Both the position numbers and the translations under genes were made by a program. A stretch of 64,000 bases of DNA, from contig DPJA01000036.1 in assembly GCA_003543235.1 (NCBI GenBank), positions 142-64,141 of the forward strand, read 5' to 3'. Positions 7,996 through 16,741 of this stretch are shown here, piece after piece (the stretch's first letter is position 1; each line of letters begins with the position of its first letter). The notes under the pieces are model-generated. The model was given only the letters and a program-made list of their open reading frames with translations. It ran no database searches and had not been told where the DNA came from. The stretch is from Lachnospiraceae bacterium (lineage in GTDB: Bacteria > Bacillota > Clostridia > Lachnospirales > Anaerotignaceae).

Positions 7996-9387
7996 ATGTA
8001 TGATGTTTTGATAGTAGGAGCAGGACCTGCTGGAATTTTTACTGCTTTAGAGATGCTTCGCAACAAAAGTGAAAAAAAGATAGTTATAATAGAAAAAGGC
8101 ATGGCTATAGAAAACCGTCACTGTCCAAAAACTAAAACAAAAAAATGTATGAACTGTAAACCCTATTGTCACATAACCACTGGCTTTTCTGGTGCAGGTG
8201 CATTTTCCGATGGAAAACTAAGCTTAAGCTATGAAGTTGGTGGTGAATTACCTGAACTTATAGGTGCTGATTTTGCACAGCAAATGATAAACTATACGGA
8301 TTCCATTTATCTGGAATTTGGTGCAGACACAAAAATAGAGGGCATCAGTGAAACCGATAAAATAAAGGATATACGAAAACGTGCCATACAGGCAGGCTTA
8401 AAATTGGTAGACTGCCCTATCCGACATTTAGGTACAGAAAAAGCACAAGAAATCTATCACCGCATACAGATTTATCTTTTGGAACACGGTGTTGAAATAC
8501 TGTTTTCACACTCCTGTGAAAATATAATATTAGATGAAAATATGTGTAAAGGTGCAGTTGTTAAAAATGTACTTACAGGTGAAAGCCAAACAATTTATGC
8601 CAACAATACTATAGTAACTGTAGGAAGACGTGGTGCTTTGTGGTTTGAAAAACTCTGTTTAGAACACTCAATAGGCCATCAGCCAGGCACTGTTGATATA
8701 GGCGTAAGAGTAGAAGTAAGAAATGAAATTATGGAAGCTGTAAACGATGTTCTGTATGAAAGTAAACTTATCGGCTACCCAAATCCTTTTCGTAATAAGG
8801 TACGCACCTTCTGCCAAAACCCAGGTGGATTTGTAAGCCAAGAAAATTACGATGATGATTTGGCCGTTGTAAATGGACATTCATATAAAGAACTTAAAAG
8901 CGAAAACACAAATCTTGCAATACTTTGTTCGCATAATTTTAACGAACCCTTTAACCAACCCATTGAGTATGCAAAAAAAATAGGTGAGCTTACAAATATG
9001 CTTGGTGCAAACAAAATATTGGTTCAACGATACGGTGATATTTTAGATGGAAAACGCACTTGGCAAAAAGAGCTTACTCGGTCTAATATTAAGCCAACAC
9101 TGCCCGATGCCGTTGCAGGCGATATAACCTCTGCAATGCCATACCGTACTATGCTTAATATTATAAATTTTATACAGGCAGTAGACCATGTAGTTCCAGG
9201 CTTTGCAGGCACCGAAACCCTGCTCTATTCCCCTGAACTTAAATTTTACAGTAATAGAGTAAAGATGGATACAAACTTTAATACCAATATAAAAAACCTT
9301 CATAGCCTTGGTGACTCTAGCGGATGGACACGAGGACTTATGATGGCATCAGTAATGGGTGTACTTATGGGCAAAACACTTTCATAG
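7996..9387 (+). CDS. FAD-dependent oxidoreductase (COG2509-like), short form
   Basis: A 463-residue flavoprotein. The N-terminal dinucleotide-binding motif is VGAGPAGIFTALE (about 6-18) and a second FAD contact is FSGAGAFSDGKLS (about 75-87). A Cys-rich segment CPKTKTKKCMNCKPYC (about 50-65) could hold a metal or disulfides. It belongs to the uncharacterised FAD dehydrogenase group; substrate unknown. The start ATG follows GGAGG. It stands alone behind a consensus promoter with a long leader, and a longer paralogue lies at 61441-63033. Confidence 0.85.
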   Translation: MYDVLIVGAGPAGIFTALEMLRNKSEKKIVIIEKGMAIENRHCPKTKTKKCMNCKPYCHITTGFSGAGAFSDGKLSLSYEVGGELPELIGADFAQQMINYTDSIYLEFGADTKIEGISETDKIKDIRKRAIQAGLKLVDCPIRHLGTEKAQEIYHRIQIYLLEHGVEILFSHSCENIILDENMCKGAVVKNVLTGESQTIYANNTIVTVGRRGALWFEKLCLEHSIGHQPGTVDIGVRVEVRNEIMEAVNDVLYESKLIGYPNPFRNKVRTFCQNPGGFVSQENYDDDLAVVNGHSYKELKSENTNLAILCSHNFNEPFNQPIEYAKKIGELTNMLGANKILVQRYGDILDGKRTWQKELTRSNIKPTLPDAVAGDITSAMPYRTMLNIINFIQAVDHVVPGFAGTETLLYSPELKFYSNRVKMDTNFNTNIKNLHSLGDSSGWTRGLMMASVMGVLMGKTLS

Positions 9388-9400
9388 TATTAAGAAAATT

Positions 9401-9448
9401 AAAAAGACTTTCATCAGACCAAATTTAAGGTTTGATGAAAGTCTTTAT
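9401..9448. terminator. Bidirectional terminator, FAD oxidoreductase / mreB
   Basis: An 18-bp stem (9403-9420 with 9429-9446, one G-U) and 8-nt loop, with A/T runs on both sides. It serves both convergent genes. Confidence 0.9.
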
Positions 9449-9456
9449 TAGATACA

Positions 9457-10524
9457 TTAAATGTCTTTTTTTTCTTCTTTTTTGCTTGGTTTTTCTCTCT
9501 TTTTTCTGCGTTTATCTCTTTTTTCAGAACCATCCATAAATTCAATAAATTTTCCAGTACCAATTGCAACACAACTTACTGCATCTTCTGCAATCATTGT
9601 ATTAATTCCTGTTCTCTTTGCAATTAACTTGTCTAAACCGTAAAGCAAGCTTCCGCCGCCTGTCATAACAATACCTCTATCAGATATATCCGCTGCAAGC
9701 TCAGGCGGTGTTTTCTCAAGTACCGCGTGAACAGCCTCAGTAATTGCAATGGCTGATTCTGATAAGGCTTCAAGCATTTCTTCGCTGTTTACAGTTATAT
9801 TTTTAGGCAGTCCCGTTATAAGGTTACGACCTCTTATGTCCATAGAAACTGACATTGTACGTTCAAAAGTAGTTCCAATATTCATCTTCAATTGTTCGGC
9901 ACTTCTTTCGCCTATAAGTACGTTGTGCTTTTTACGCATATACCTAACAATGGCTTCATCAAAATTGTCACCAGCAATTTTAAGTGAAGTGCTAACTACT
10001 GTTCCACCAAGTGAAATAACCGCAATATCCGTTGTTCCACCACCAATATCAACAACCATGCTTCCGCAAGCTCTTGAAATATCAATGCCAGCACCAATAG
10101 CTGCTGCAATAGGCTCTTCTATAATATATACTTTCCTTGCCCCAGCCTGTCTTGTTGCGTCCTCAACAGCACGTCTTTCAACAGCTGTAACCGCACTGGG
10201 AACACAAACCGCAATAGTTGGCTTCATAAACGGATGCTTGCCAATAGCAGCTTGTATAAAATGCTTAAGCATTCTTTCTGTCATCTCATAGTCCGAAATT
10301 ACACCCTCACGCAGTGGTCTTATGGCCATAATATTACCTGGTGTTTTTCCCATCATAAGTCTTGCTTGCTCACCAACAGCAAGTATTGTGTTTGTATTTT
10401 TGTCCACCGTAACAACCGATGGCTCTCTTACTACAATTCCCTGACCTTTTATATATACTAACACTGTTGCTGTGCCTAAGTCTATGCCAATGCTTTCGCC
10501 AAAGCCAAATAAATTAAAGCCCAT
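9457..10524 (-). CDS. mreB: MreB/Mbl rod-shape actin
   Basis: Bacterial actin that forms filaments under the membrane and positions the elongasome. The 355 residues include the actin phosphate loops IGIDLGTATVLVY and VVDIGGGTTDIAV and the C-terminal MTGGGSLLYGLD. The first residues MGFNLFGFGESIGI fit a membrane-binding amphipathic start. An unusual lysine-rich tail of ~25 residues (after EFMDGSEKRDKRRKKREK) extends past the core fold. No mreC/mreD lie alongside, so it may be an Mbl-type paralogue; the sequence alone does not decide. It has its own promoter at 10564-10592. Confidence 0.93.
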   Translation of the reverse strand: MGFNLFGFGESIGIDLGTATVLVYIKGQGIVVREPSVVTVDKNTNTILAVGEQARLMMGKTPGNIMAIRPLREGVISDYEMTERMLKHFIQAAIGKHPFMKPTIAVCVPSAVTAVERRAVEDATRQAGARKVYIIEEPIAAAIGAGIDISRACGSMVVDIGGGTTDIAVISLGGTVVSTSLKIAGDNFDEAIVRYMRKKHNVLIGERSAEQLKMNIGTTFERTMSVSMDIRGRNLITGLPKNITVNSEEMLEALSESAIAITEAVHAVLEKTPPELAADISDRGIVMTGGGSLLYGLDKLIAKRTGINTMIAEDAVSCVAIGTGKFIEFMDGSEKRDKRRKKREKPSKKEEKKDI

Positions 10525-10563
10525 TTTATTTTCTCCTTTTTTCCGAAAAATCTACCACGTATG

Positions 10564-10592
10564 ATTATACAATAAATTTGCTTTAATGGCAA
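10564..10592 (-). promoter_or_regulatory. mreB promoter
   Basis: Minus strand: -35 TTGCCA (10587-10592), 17-nt spacer, -10 TATAAT (10564-10569). Confidence 0.75.
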
Positions 10593-10731
10593 AATATTTT
10601 TTATTAATATTTCATTAATATTATTCAAAATTTTCATAAAATAAAACTACGTTTTATTTGCCATAAATAATTGTAATATGGCCAAAAACGCAGTTTTCAT
10701 ATTAAAACCAAATATCTGCAGGTTTTAATTC

Positions 10732-12534
10732 TTAAATGTCTTTTTCTTCTTCAATTGCTTTTATTTCAATGCCCAGCTCGTTCAGCTGTATTAAATCAAC
10801 CACGTTTGGTGCATCTGTCAGTGGACAACTTGCATCCTTAACCTTAGGGAATGCCATTACGTCACGAATGCTTGACGCACCAGTCATAAGCATTATAATA
10901 CGGTCTAAACCAAATGCCAAGCCGCCGTGTGGTGGCACTCCAAACTTAAAGGCATCCAGTAGAAATCCAAAACGAGTGTAAGCGTCTTCTTCTGAGAATC
11001 CAAGTAAGCTAAACATTTTCTTCTGTATGTCATTTCTGTGTATACGAATACTTCCTCCACCAAGTTCAACGCCATTAAGCACCATATCATATGCCTTAGC
11101 CCTAACCTTGCCTGGGTCAGTTTCAATCAAATCCAAATCCTCGTCCATTGGTGCAGTAAATGGATGGTGAACAGCAACAAATCTTTGTTCCTCATCGTCC
11201 CATTCAAGCATAGGGAACTCTGTAATCCAAAGGAAATTGAAATCATCCGCCTTTGTAAGCTCTAAACGCTTTGCTATCTCTAAACGAAGTGCTCCCAATG
11301 AATCGAATACAACCTTGTCGCTATCAGCACAAATAAGTATTAAATCTCCTGCCTTTGCATCCATTGCGGCAACAATTTCAGCCATTTTTTCTTCTGTAAA
11401 AAATTTTGAAATCTGGCTTTTAATACTGCCGTCATCGTTAACTACAATCCATGCAAGACCCTTTGCTTTGTAGGTCTTTACAAATTCCACAAGGCTATCA
11501 ATCTGCTTACGTGGAAAATGACCACAACCGTTAGCATTTATAGCACGTACACTTCCGCCGTTTTCCAACGCATTTTTGAATACGACAAATTCACTATCTG
11601 CCACAACTTTAGAAATGTTCTTAAGTTCCATGCCAAAACGTAAATCAGGCTTGTCAGAACCGAATCGCTCCATTCCCTCAGCATATGTCATTCTTTTAAA
11701 AGGAATTTGAACATCAACATCCAAAATTTCCTTAAACACATTTTGAATAAGTCTTTCATTTATATCTAAAATATCATCAACATCAACAAAACTAAGCTCC
11801 ATGTCTATCTGTGTAAATTCAGGCTGACGGTCTGCTCTCAAATCCTCATCACGGAAACATTTTGCAAGCTGATAGTACCTGTCCATACCACTTACCATCA
11901 AAAGCTGTTTATACAACTGTGGTGACTGTGGTAAACCATAGAAATTTCCAGGATGAACACGGCTTGGCACAAGATAATCTCTAGCACCCTCTGGTGTGGA
12001 TTTGCCAAGAATAGGTGTTTCAATTTCCATAAAACTTTCGTTGTTAAGAAACTTTCTTACAACCTGTGCAACATTATGTCTAATCTGAAGGTTTCTGAAA
12101 ATATCAGGACGTCTTAAATCCAAATATCTGTATTTAAGTCTTAAATCATCCTTAACCGGACTGTTTTCCTCAATAGGAAAAGGAGGTGTTTCAGATTCAG
12201 CTAATATCCTTACCTCTTGTGCAATAATTTCAATTTTGCCTGTTTTCATTGCTGCGTTTATATTTTCTTCTGTTCTTGCGGCAACTGTGCCTTTAATTGC
12301 AACAACATATTCACTTCTTATAGATTCTGCCTTGGCAAAAATTTCTGCCTCGCTTGTCCCGTTCACAACAGCTTGAACAATACCTGTTTTATCACGAAGG
12401 GCAATAAAAATAAGCTGACCCAAGTCACGTCTTTTCTGCACCCAGCCCATAACCGTTACATTTTCACCAATAAGTGACTCATTCACATCACAACACATAT
12501 GGCTTCTTTTTAAGCCAGTCATTGATTCTCCCAT
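10732..12534 (-). CDS. aspS: Aspartyl-tRNA synthetase
   Basis: Charges tRNA-Asp. A 600-residue bacterial-type class II enzyme: N-terminal OB anticodon domain (GWVQKRRDLG about 30-40), motif 2 with FRDEDLRADRQPEFTQID, an inserted GAD domain in the middle, and motif 3 GLAFGLDRIIMLMTG near the end. The ORF is open 24 codons further, but ATG 12534 follows AAGGAG by 7 nt and gives the family N-terminus. It lies 75 nt downstream of the YibE/F gene. Here aspS and hisS are separated by three unrelated genes (yibE/F-like, phoA, ilvE), unlike the hisS-aspS pair common in Firmicutes. Confidence 0.97.
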   Translation of the reverse strand: MGESMTGLKRSHMCCDVNESLIGENVTVMGWVQKRRDLGQLIFIALRDKTGIVQAVVNGTSEAEIFAKAESIRSEYVVAIKGTVAARTEENINAAMKTGKIEIIAQEVRILAESETPPFPIEENSPVKDDLRLKYRYLDLRRPDIFRNLQIRHNVAQVVRKFLNNESFMEIETPILGKSTPEGARDYLVPSRVHPGNFYGLPQSPQLYKQLLMVSGMDRYYQLAKCFRDEDLRADRQPEFTQIDMELSFVDVDDILDINERLIQNVFKEILDVDVQIPFKRMTYAEGMERFGSDKPDLRFGMELKNISKVVADSEFVVFKNALENGGSVRAINANGCGHFPRKQIDSLVEFVKTYKAKGLAWIVVNDDGSIKSQISKFFTEEKMAEIVAAMDAKAGDLILICADSDKVVFDSLGALRLEIAKRLELTKADDFNFLWITEFPMLEWDDEEQRFVAVHHPFTAPMDEDLDLIETDPGKVRAKAYDMVLNGVELGGGSIRIHRNDIQKKMFSLLGFSEEDAYTRFGFLLDAFKFGVPPHGGLAFGLDRIIMLMTGASSIRDVMAFPKVKDASCPLTDAPNVVDLIQLNELGIEIKAIEEEKDI

Positions 12535-12609
12535 ATATATTCTCCTTACTCTTCTATATATTTTTACGCTATCCATTATAGTAACAGAAAAGGTAAGAAA
12601 CTTCAATAT

Positions 12610-13731
12610 TTAATCTTTTTTTGTAAGAAGAATTCCAGCACAAACGGCCGTTAAAGGTGCAACACTAACCAAACCAAAACTTCCCACAATAGTATGAAGT
12701 ATTTCTGAAGAAACATACTTGTAGTTTACTATGTTATCTATAGGCGTTCCCTGTGCCATAAAAACCATAAGTGATGCAACATATCCGCCTGAATATGCCA
12801 AAAGTAATGTTGTTGTCATTGTTCCCATTGCCGCACGTCCCACGTTCATGCCCGAAATTATAGCATCTTTAACACTTATTTCAGGTTTTTTTTCAATTAC
12901 CTCGTTAACTGCGGAGGTAATATCAACAGCTAAATCCATAACCGCCCCAGATGACCCAATAAAAATACTTGCCATAAATATTTGAGTAAGGTTTAAATTT
13001 GAATATCCGCTGTATAGTAAACTTTCAGAATATGCCATAATTGCACCATGTATTTTAAATTGATTTGTAAATATTATACCCAAAACAGCCGTTACCAAAA
13101 GCCCTGTAACCGAACCAGAAACTGCCGTAATAGTTCTTTTATCAAAACCATAAACAAGTGAAATAATAATTACTGTTAAAAATGTTGTAATTATAAGTCC
13201 AACCAAAACAGGATTATATCCGTTAAGATAAGCAGGTATAAGCACTTTCCACAACATAAGTACCGTTATAACAAAACTCAAAATAGCCCTAATTCCTGTT
13301 TTTCCTGCAACAACAATAAGAAAAATGGCAAAAGCAGCTGCCAGTATCATCTCCATATTAATCCTATAGTGGTCTATCATGTTAACGGATAAAATTTTAT
13401 TATCTTGATAGCTAATAACCACTAGTGCTTTATCGCCAATATTAAAAATTTTATCTGATTCAAGTGAGCCATTTAAAATGTTATATCCATCTGTAACGCT
13501 GCCTTTAAATTTTCCACCCAACAACTCAAGTTTACAGTCCTGCTCTCCGCTTCGTACCAACCCTGTATCAATTATATTATTGTTATTAACCTCAACAACT
13601 CTTGCCGCACAGCGGTCAGTGCCTTTATAAATCACTGCACCCTCATAGCCTGTTGGCATTAGCAAAAGAATAGCAAACAAAATAAAGCTTACTATTACAG
13701 GTCCTGAATTTCTAAAATTCAATTTCTTCAT
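12610..13731 (-). CDS. YibE/F family membrane protein
   Basis: A 373-residue polytopic protein of the YibE/F family. There is one N-terminal helix, an extracytoplasmic stretch of ~100 residues (TGYEGAVIYKGTDRCAARVV...) and then seven or so helices in the C-terminal two thirds, with the conserved IFIGSSGAVMDLAVDI and GRAAMGTMTTTLLLAY segments. Function unproven; a transport role has been proposed for the family. The start ATG follows GAGGAG. It is read ahead of aspS on the same strand with no terminator between. Confidence 0.85.
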   Translation of the reverse strand: MKKLNFRNSGPVIVSFILFAILLLMPTGYEGAVIYKGTDRCAARVVEVNNNNIIDTGLVRSGEQDCKLELLGGKFKGSVTDGYNILNGSLESDKIFNIGDKALVVISYQDNKILSVNMIDHYRINMEMILAAAFAIFLIVVAGKTGIRAILSFVITVLMLWKVLIPAYLNGYNPVLVGLIITTFLTVIIISLVYGFDKRTITAVSGSVTGLLVTAVLGIIFTNQFKIHGAIMAYSESLLYSGYSNLNLTQIFMASIFIGSSGAVMDLAVDITSAVNEVIEKKPEISVKDAIISGMNVGRAAMGTMTTTLLLAYSGGYVASLMVFMAQGTPIDNIVNYKYVSSEILHTIVGSFGLVSVAPLTAVCAGILLTKKD

Positions 13732-13758
13732 ATTTTACTCCTCATATATATATAAGTA

Positions 13759-13788
13759 ACTGCCATTCCAAAATTTAGGAATGGCAGT
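13759..13788 (-). terminator. Hairpin after phoA, possible terminator
   Basis: Perfect 11-bp inverted repeat ACTGCCATTCC / GGAATGGCAGT with an 8-nt loop between phoA and the YibE/F gene. It lacks a clear T-run, so termination is uncertain and it may act as an mRNA stabiliser. Confidence 0.45.
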
Positions 13789-13826
13789 CCAAAAGGGATA
13801 CATCAAGCTTTAGTTATTAGCAATTA

Positions 13827-15365
13827 TTATTTAATGTCCAAAAGTGATGCAAGCTTTTTATAAATATCTGTGTTATCATAGTATCCATTAAAAAGTTCGG
13901 CTCCATCACCTTCTGCAAACACCCCAACCGGAAGACCTGTGTGGGAATATGATGCAAAGTTGATGCCGCTTTTGTTGTTAAGTATATGTGTAATAGTTAC
14001 ACTCAAAGGCTCGTATGTACCATAAAGTACATATTCTTCCTGCATTGTGTTGTTAACTTTGTCACCACTCATTGTTTTCTCGTAAGCCGCTTTAATTCTG
14101 CCTAATTCATAATCTGTTAAAATAAGCTTAGAATCCGCTGCAACTGTTGTATCATCTGCTGTTGTAAGACCAAAAAGATTCTTTACATCTTTTAATACAT
14201 CTTCAAATGAAGTATTGTTTTCTTTGTATTTTGAAACGTAGTCACTATCAAATCTAGCATAAGAAATTTTTTGGTTAGAAAGATTTGAAAGGTATGTATT
14301 GTAATCGGTACCTGCATAACCAATTGTTAAACCACCTGTTTCATGGTCGCCAGTAACAATAATAAGTGTTTCCTCTGGATGTTGGTTATAGAAATCAATA
14401 GCTTCCTTAACGGATTCATCAAGAGCAATTGTATCTCCAATAGTGCTTCCTGCATCATTTGCATGGCAAGCCCAGTCAATTTTTCCGCCCTCAACCATCA
14501 TAAAAAATCCATTGTCGTTGTCAAGCATATCAATGCCCTTGTCCACATAGTCAGCTAAAGACCATTCATCGTTCAATCTGTCGTTGTCGTAAGATAAAGA
14601 ATCACTGTCTGCAAGTGTTTCGCCGATTACAATTGCTTTGCCATCATTTTCAGTCAGTTTTTTTGCCTCTTCATCAGTTTTAACTACTTTATAGCCAGCC
14701 TTTTTAGCTAAAGCATATAAATCTTCCTTGTTTTTGTCTTTGCCTGTTGTTTCTTTAAGCCCACCGCCTGCAAAATAATCAAAATCACTTTCAATCATTT
14801 CAAGACCAATTTCATAATAATTGTTTCTGCTAGGTTGGTGTGCATAAAACGCCGCTGGTGTTGCGTGGTTAAGGTTTACTGTTGATATAACGCCAACCTT
14901 ATAACCAAGTTGATTTTTAAGTTTTTCAGCAATTGTTTCGTAAGTTTTTGTTTTGCTTTCGTCCATATTAATAACCGAGCTGTATGTTTTGTTACCTGTT
15001 GAAATTGAAGTTGCTGTTGAAGCAGAGTCAGGACAAAATGATGTTGAATCGTATGTAGTTGCACTGCCTGATGCATCAAAGCCCATAAAACTAAGTGCCT
15101 TTCCGCCTGTAAGAACTTTGCTGTTTTTATTTTGTGATGTTGATCCTAAATAGTCACTTGTTGCTTGTATCTGGGGATAGCTCATTCCATCACCAATAAA
15201 CAAAAATACATATTTGGGTGGATTTTCAGTTTCCATTGTCCCAACTTCTGATTTAGCAGATGTTGTTATTGTTTTACCGTTGCTACCAAAAGCAATTGCA
15301 GTTGAAATAACCATTGTTCCAGCAATTGCAAGTGCTATGCCTTTACTAATCCAATTTTTCTTCAT
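13827..15365 (-). CDS. phoA: Secreted alkaline phosphatase
   Basis: Releases phosphate from phosphomonoesters outside the membrane. It is 512 residues with a signal peptide (MKKNWISK, hydrophobic core ~10-26). The metal site begins at FIGDGMS (Asp59), the nucleophile is Ser114 in DSAST, and later metal ligands lie in MVEGGKIDWACHAND and VTGDHETGG. The family is the PhoA/PhoB type of Gram-positives. The ribosome binding site is AGGAGGATG. Two direct repeats in the promoter region (15432-15471) suggest regulation, probably by phosphate. Confidence 0.95.
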   Translation of the reverse strand: MKKNWISKGIALAIAGTMVISTAIAFGSNGKTITTSAKSEVGTMETENPPKYVFLFIGDGMSYPQIQATSDYLGSTSQNKNSKVLTGGKALSFMGFDASGSATTYDSTSFCPDSASTATSISTGNKTYSSVINMDESKTKTYETIAEKLKNQLGYKVGVISTVNLNHATPAAFYAHQPSRNNYYEIGLEMIESDFDYFAGGGLKETTGKDKNKEDLYALAKKAGYKVVKTDEEAKKLTENDGKAIVIGETLADSDSLSYDNDRLNDEWSLADYVDKGIDMLDNDNGFFMMVEGGKIDWACHANDAGSTIGDTIALDESVKEAIDFYNQHPEETLIIVTGDHETGGLTIGYAGTDYNTYLSNLSNQKISYARFDSDYVSKYKENNTSFEDVLKDVKNLFGLTTADDTTVAADSKLILTDYELGRIKAAYEKTMSGDKVNNTMQEEYVLYGTYEPLSVTITHILNNKSGINFASYSHTGLPVGVFAEGDGAELFNGYYDNTDIYKKLASLLDIK

Positions 15366-15431
15366 TCTTTTTCATCCTCCTGAAATTATTCATATTTTTG
15401 AAATTCTTCCATATTTCCCTTCGCAATAAAT

Positions 15432-15471
15432 GTTAGCATATACAAAAGCCTCAAACTATCACGTTAGCATA
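15432..15471 (-). promoter_or_regulatory. Direct repeats upstream of phoA
   Basis: TATGCTAAC occurs twice on the minus strand (15432-15440 and 15463-15471), 31 bp apart, about three helical turns, 67-106 nt before phoA. This spacing suits a response-regulator site. I could not place a convincing -35/-10 pair. Confidence 0.35.
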
Positions 15472-15503
15472 AAGAATATATAAATCTTTTGTAAAATATA
15501 TAC

Positions 15504-15537
15504 AAAAAAGACAGAGAACTTAATCTCTGTCTTTTTT
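15504..15537 (-). terminator. ilvE terminator
   Basis: Perfect 14-bp stem (AAAAAAGACAGAGA / TCTCTGTCTTTTTT), 6-nt loop. It is symmetrical and could stop transcription from either side. Confidence 0.9.
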
Positions 15538-15590
15538 GTGCAAACATAAATGCCTGCTAGTGGATAACCTCCACAATTTAAAATTTATTA

Positions 15591-16655
15591 TTAATCTACC
15601 TTTGTAATCCAACCATATGTATCCTCAACATTACCGCTCTGAATACCTGTAATAGTATCATATACAAGACGTGAAACTGGACCAATCTCACCATTGTTAA
15701 TAATAATTGTTTCGTTTTCCCAAAGAAGTTCACCAACAGGTGAAATAACAGCTGCAGTACCTGTACCAAATACCTCTTGAAGCTTACCACTTCTTGAAGC
15801 ATGATAAATTTCGTTAATAGAAACCTTTCTCTCGGTTACTTTGTAACCCTTGTCTTTCAAAAGTTCAATAGCACTTCTTCTTGTAATTCCTGGAAGAATA
15901 CTGCCATTAAGTGCAGGTGTAATAATTTCGCCGTCAATAACAAACATAATGTTCATTGTACCAACTTCTTCAATAAACTCCTTGTTAACACCATCAAGCC
16001 ATAAAACCTGTGTGTAACCTCTTCTTTCAGCTGTTTCCTGTGCAATTAAGCTTGCTGCATAGTTACCTGCTGTCTTTGTGAAACCCATACCGCCTTTTAC
16101 TGCACGACAATATTCATCTTCAACGTAAATTCTAACAGGATTAATTCCCTCTGCGTAATAAGAACCAACAGGTGAAAGAATAACAATAAATTTGTATGTA
16201 AGTGAAGGGTGTACGCCAACGTGTACATCTGTAGCAATAACAAATGGTCTTATGTAAAGGCTTGTGCCCTCACCTGTTGGAATCCAATCCTTGTCAACTT
16301 CAACTAATTTTTTTATAGCCTCAACACAGAAGTTTACATCAAGTTGAGGAATAACAAGACGTTGGTTTGATGAGTTAAGTCTTTCCATGTTTTTATTAGG
16401 TCTAAAAAGTCTAATTTTCTGGTCTTTGCCCATATAAGCTTTAAGACCTTCAAATGTTGCCTGACCGTAGTGAAGAACCATGCTTGCAGGATCCATAATA
16501 AGTGGGTGATAAGGTACAATTTTAGGGTCGTGCCAACCAATCCCCTTGGTGTAATCCATTTCAAACATATGGTCTGTGTAATATTTACCAAAACCAAGGT
16601 TATCCATATCGGGTTTCTGTTTAGGTGTTTTTGTTAATTCAATCTTAATTTCCAT
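15591..16655 (-). CDS. ilvE: Branched-chain amino acid aminotransferase
   Basis: PLP enzyme of fold IV that interconverts leucine, isoleucine and valine with their keto acids. It is 354 residues. Typical segments are HYGQATFEGLKAY near the N-terminus, the PLP-lysine region GGMGFTKTAGNYAASL, and EEVGTMNIMFV with FGTGTAAVISP in the C-terminal half. A GTG at 16670 opens the ORF, but ATG 16655 follows GGAGG and is preferred. It lies 86 nt after hisS with no clear terminator, so it may share the hisS T-box transcript. Confidence 0.96.
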   Translation of the reverse strand: MEIKIELTKTPKQKPDMDNLGFGKYYTDHMFEMDYTKGIGWHDPKIVPYHPLIMDPASMVLHYGQATFEGLKAYMGKDQKIRLFRPNKNMERLNSSNQRLVIPQLDVNFCVEAIKKLVEVDKDWIPTGEGTSLYIRPFVIATDVHVGVHPSLTYKFIVILSPVGSYYAEGINPVRIYVEDEYCRAVKGGMGFTKTAGNYAASLIAQETAERRGYTQVLWLDGVNKEFIEEVGTMNIMFVIDGEIITPALNGSILPGITRRSAIELLKDKGYKVTERKVSINEIYHASRSGKLQEVFGTGTAAVISPVGELLWENETIIINNGEIGPVSRLVYDTITGIQSGNVEDTYGWITKVD

Positions 16656-16741
16656 AATAATTTCCTCCACATCTACTTTAACATCATTTTTTTATTTAAG
16701 GTCTGTATTATTTGCAGACTAAAATTATAAACTTTTTTCTC

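Noticed and set aside
10593..10731. Terminator after aspS
   Set aside because: Only AT-rich hairpins (for example AAATAAAAC/GTTTTATTT at 10639-10659) and an imperfect GCAG/CTGC stem are present; none is convincing.
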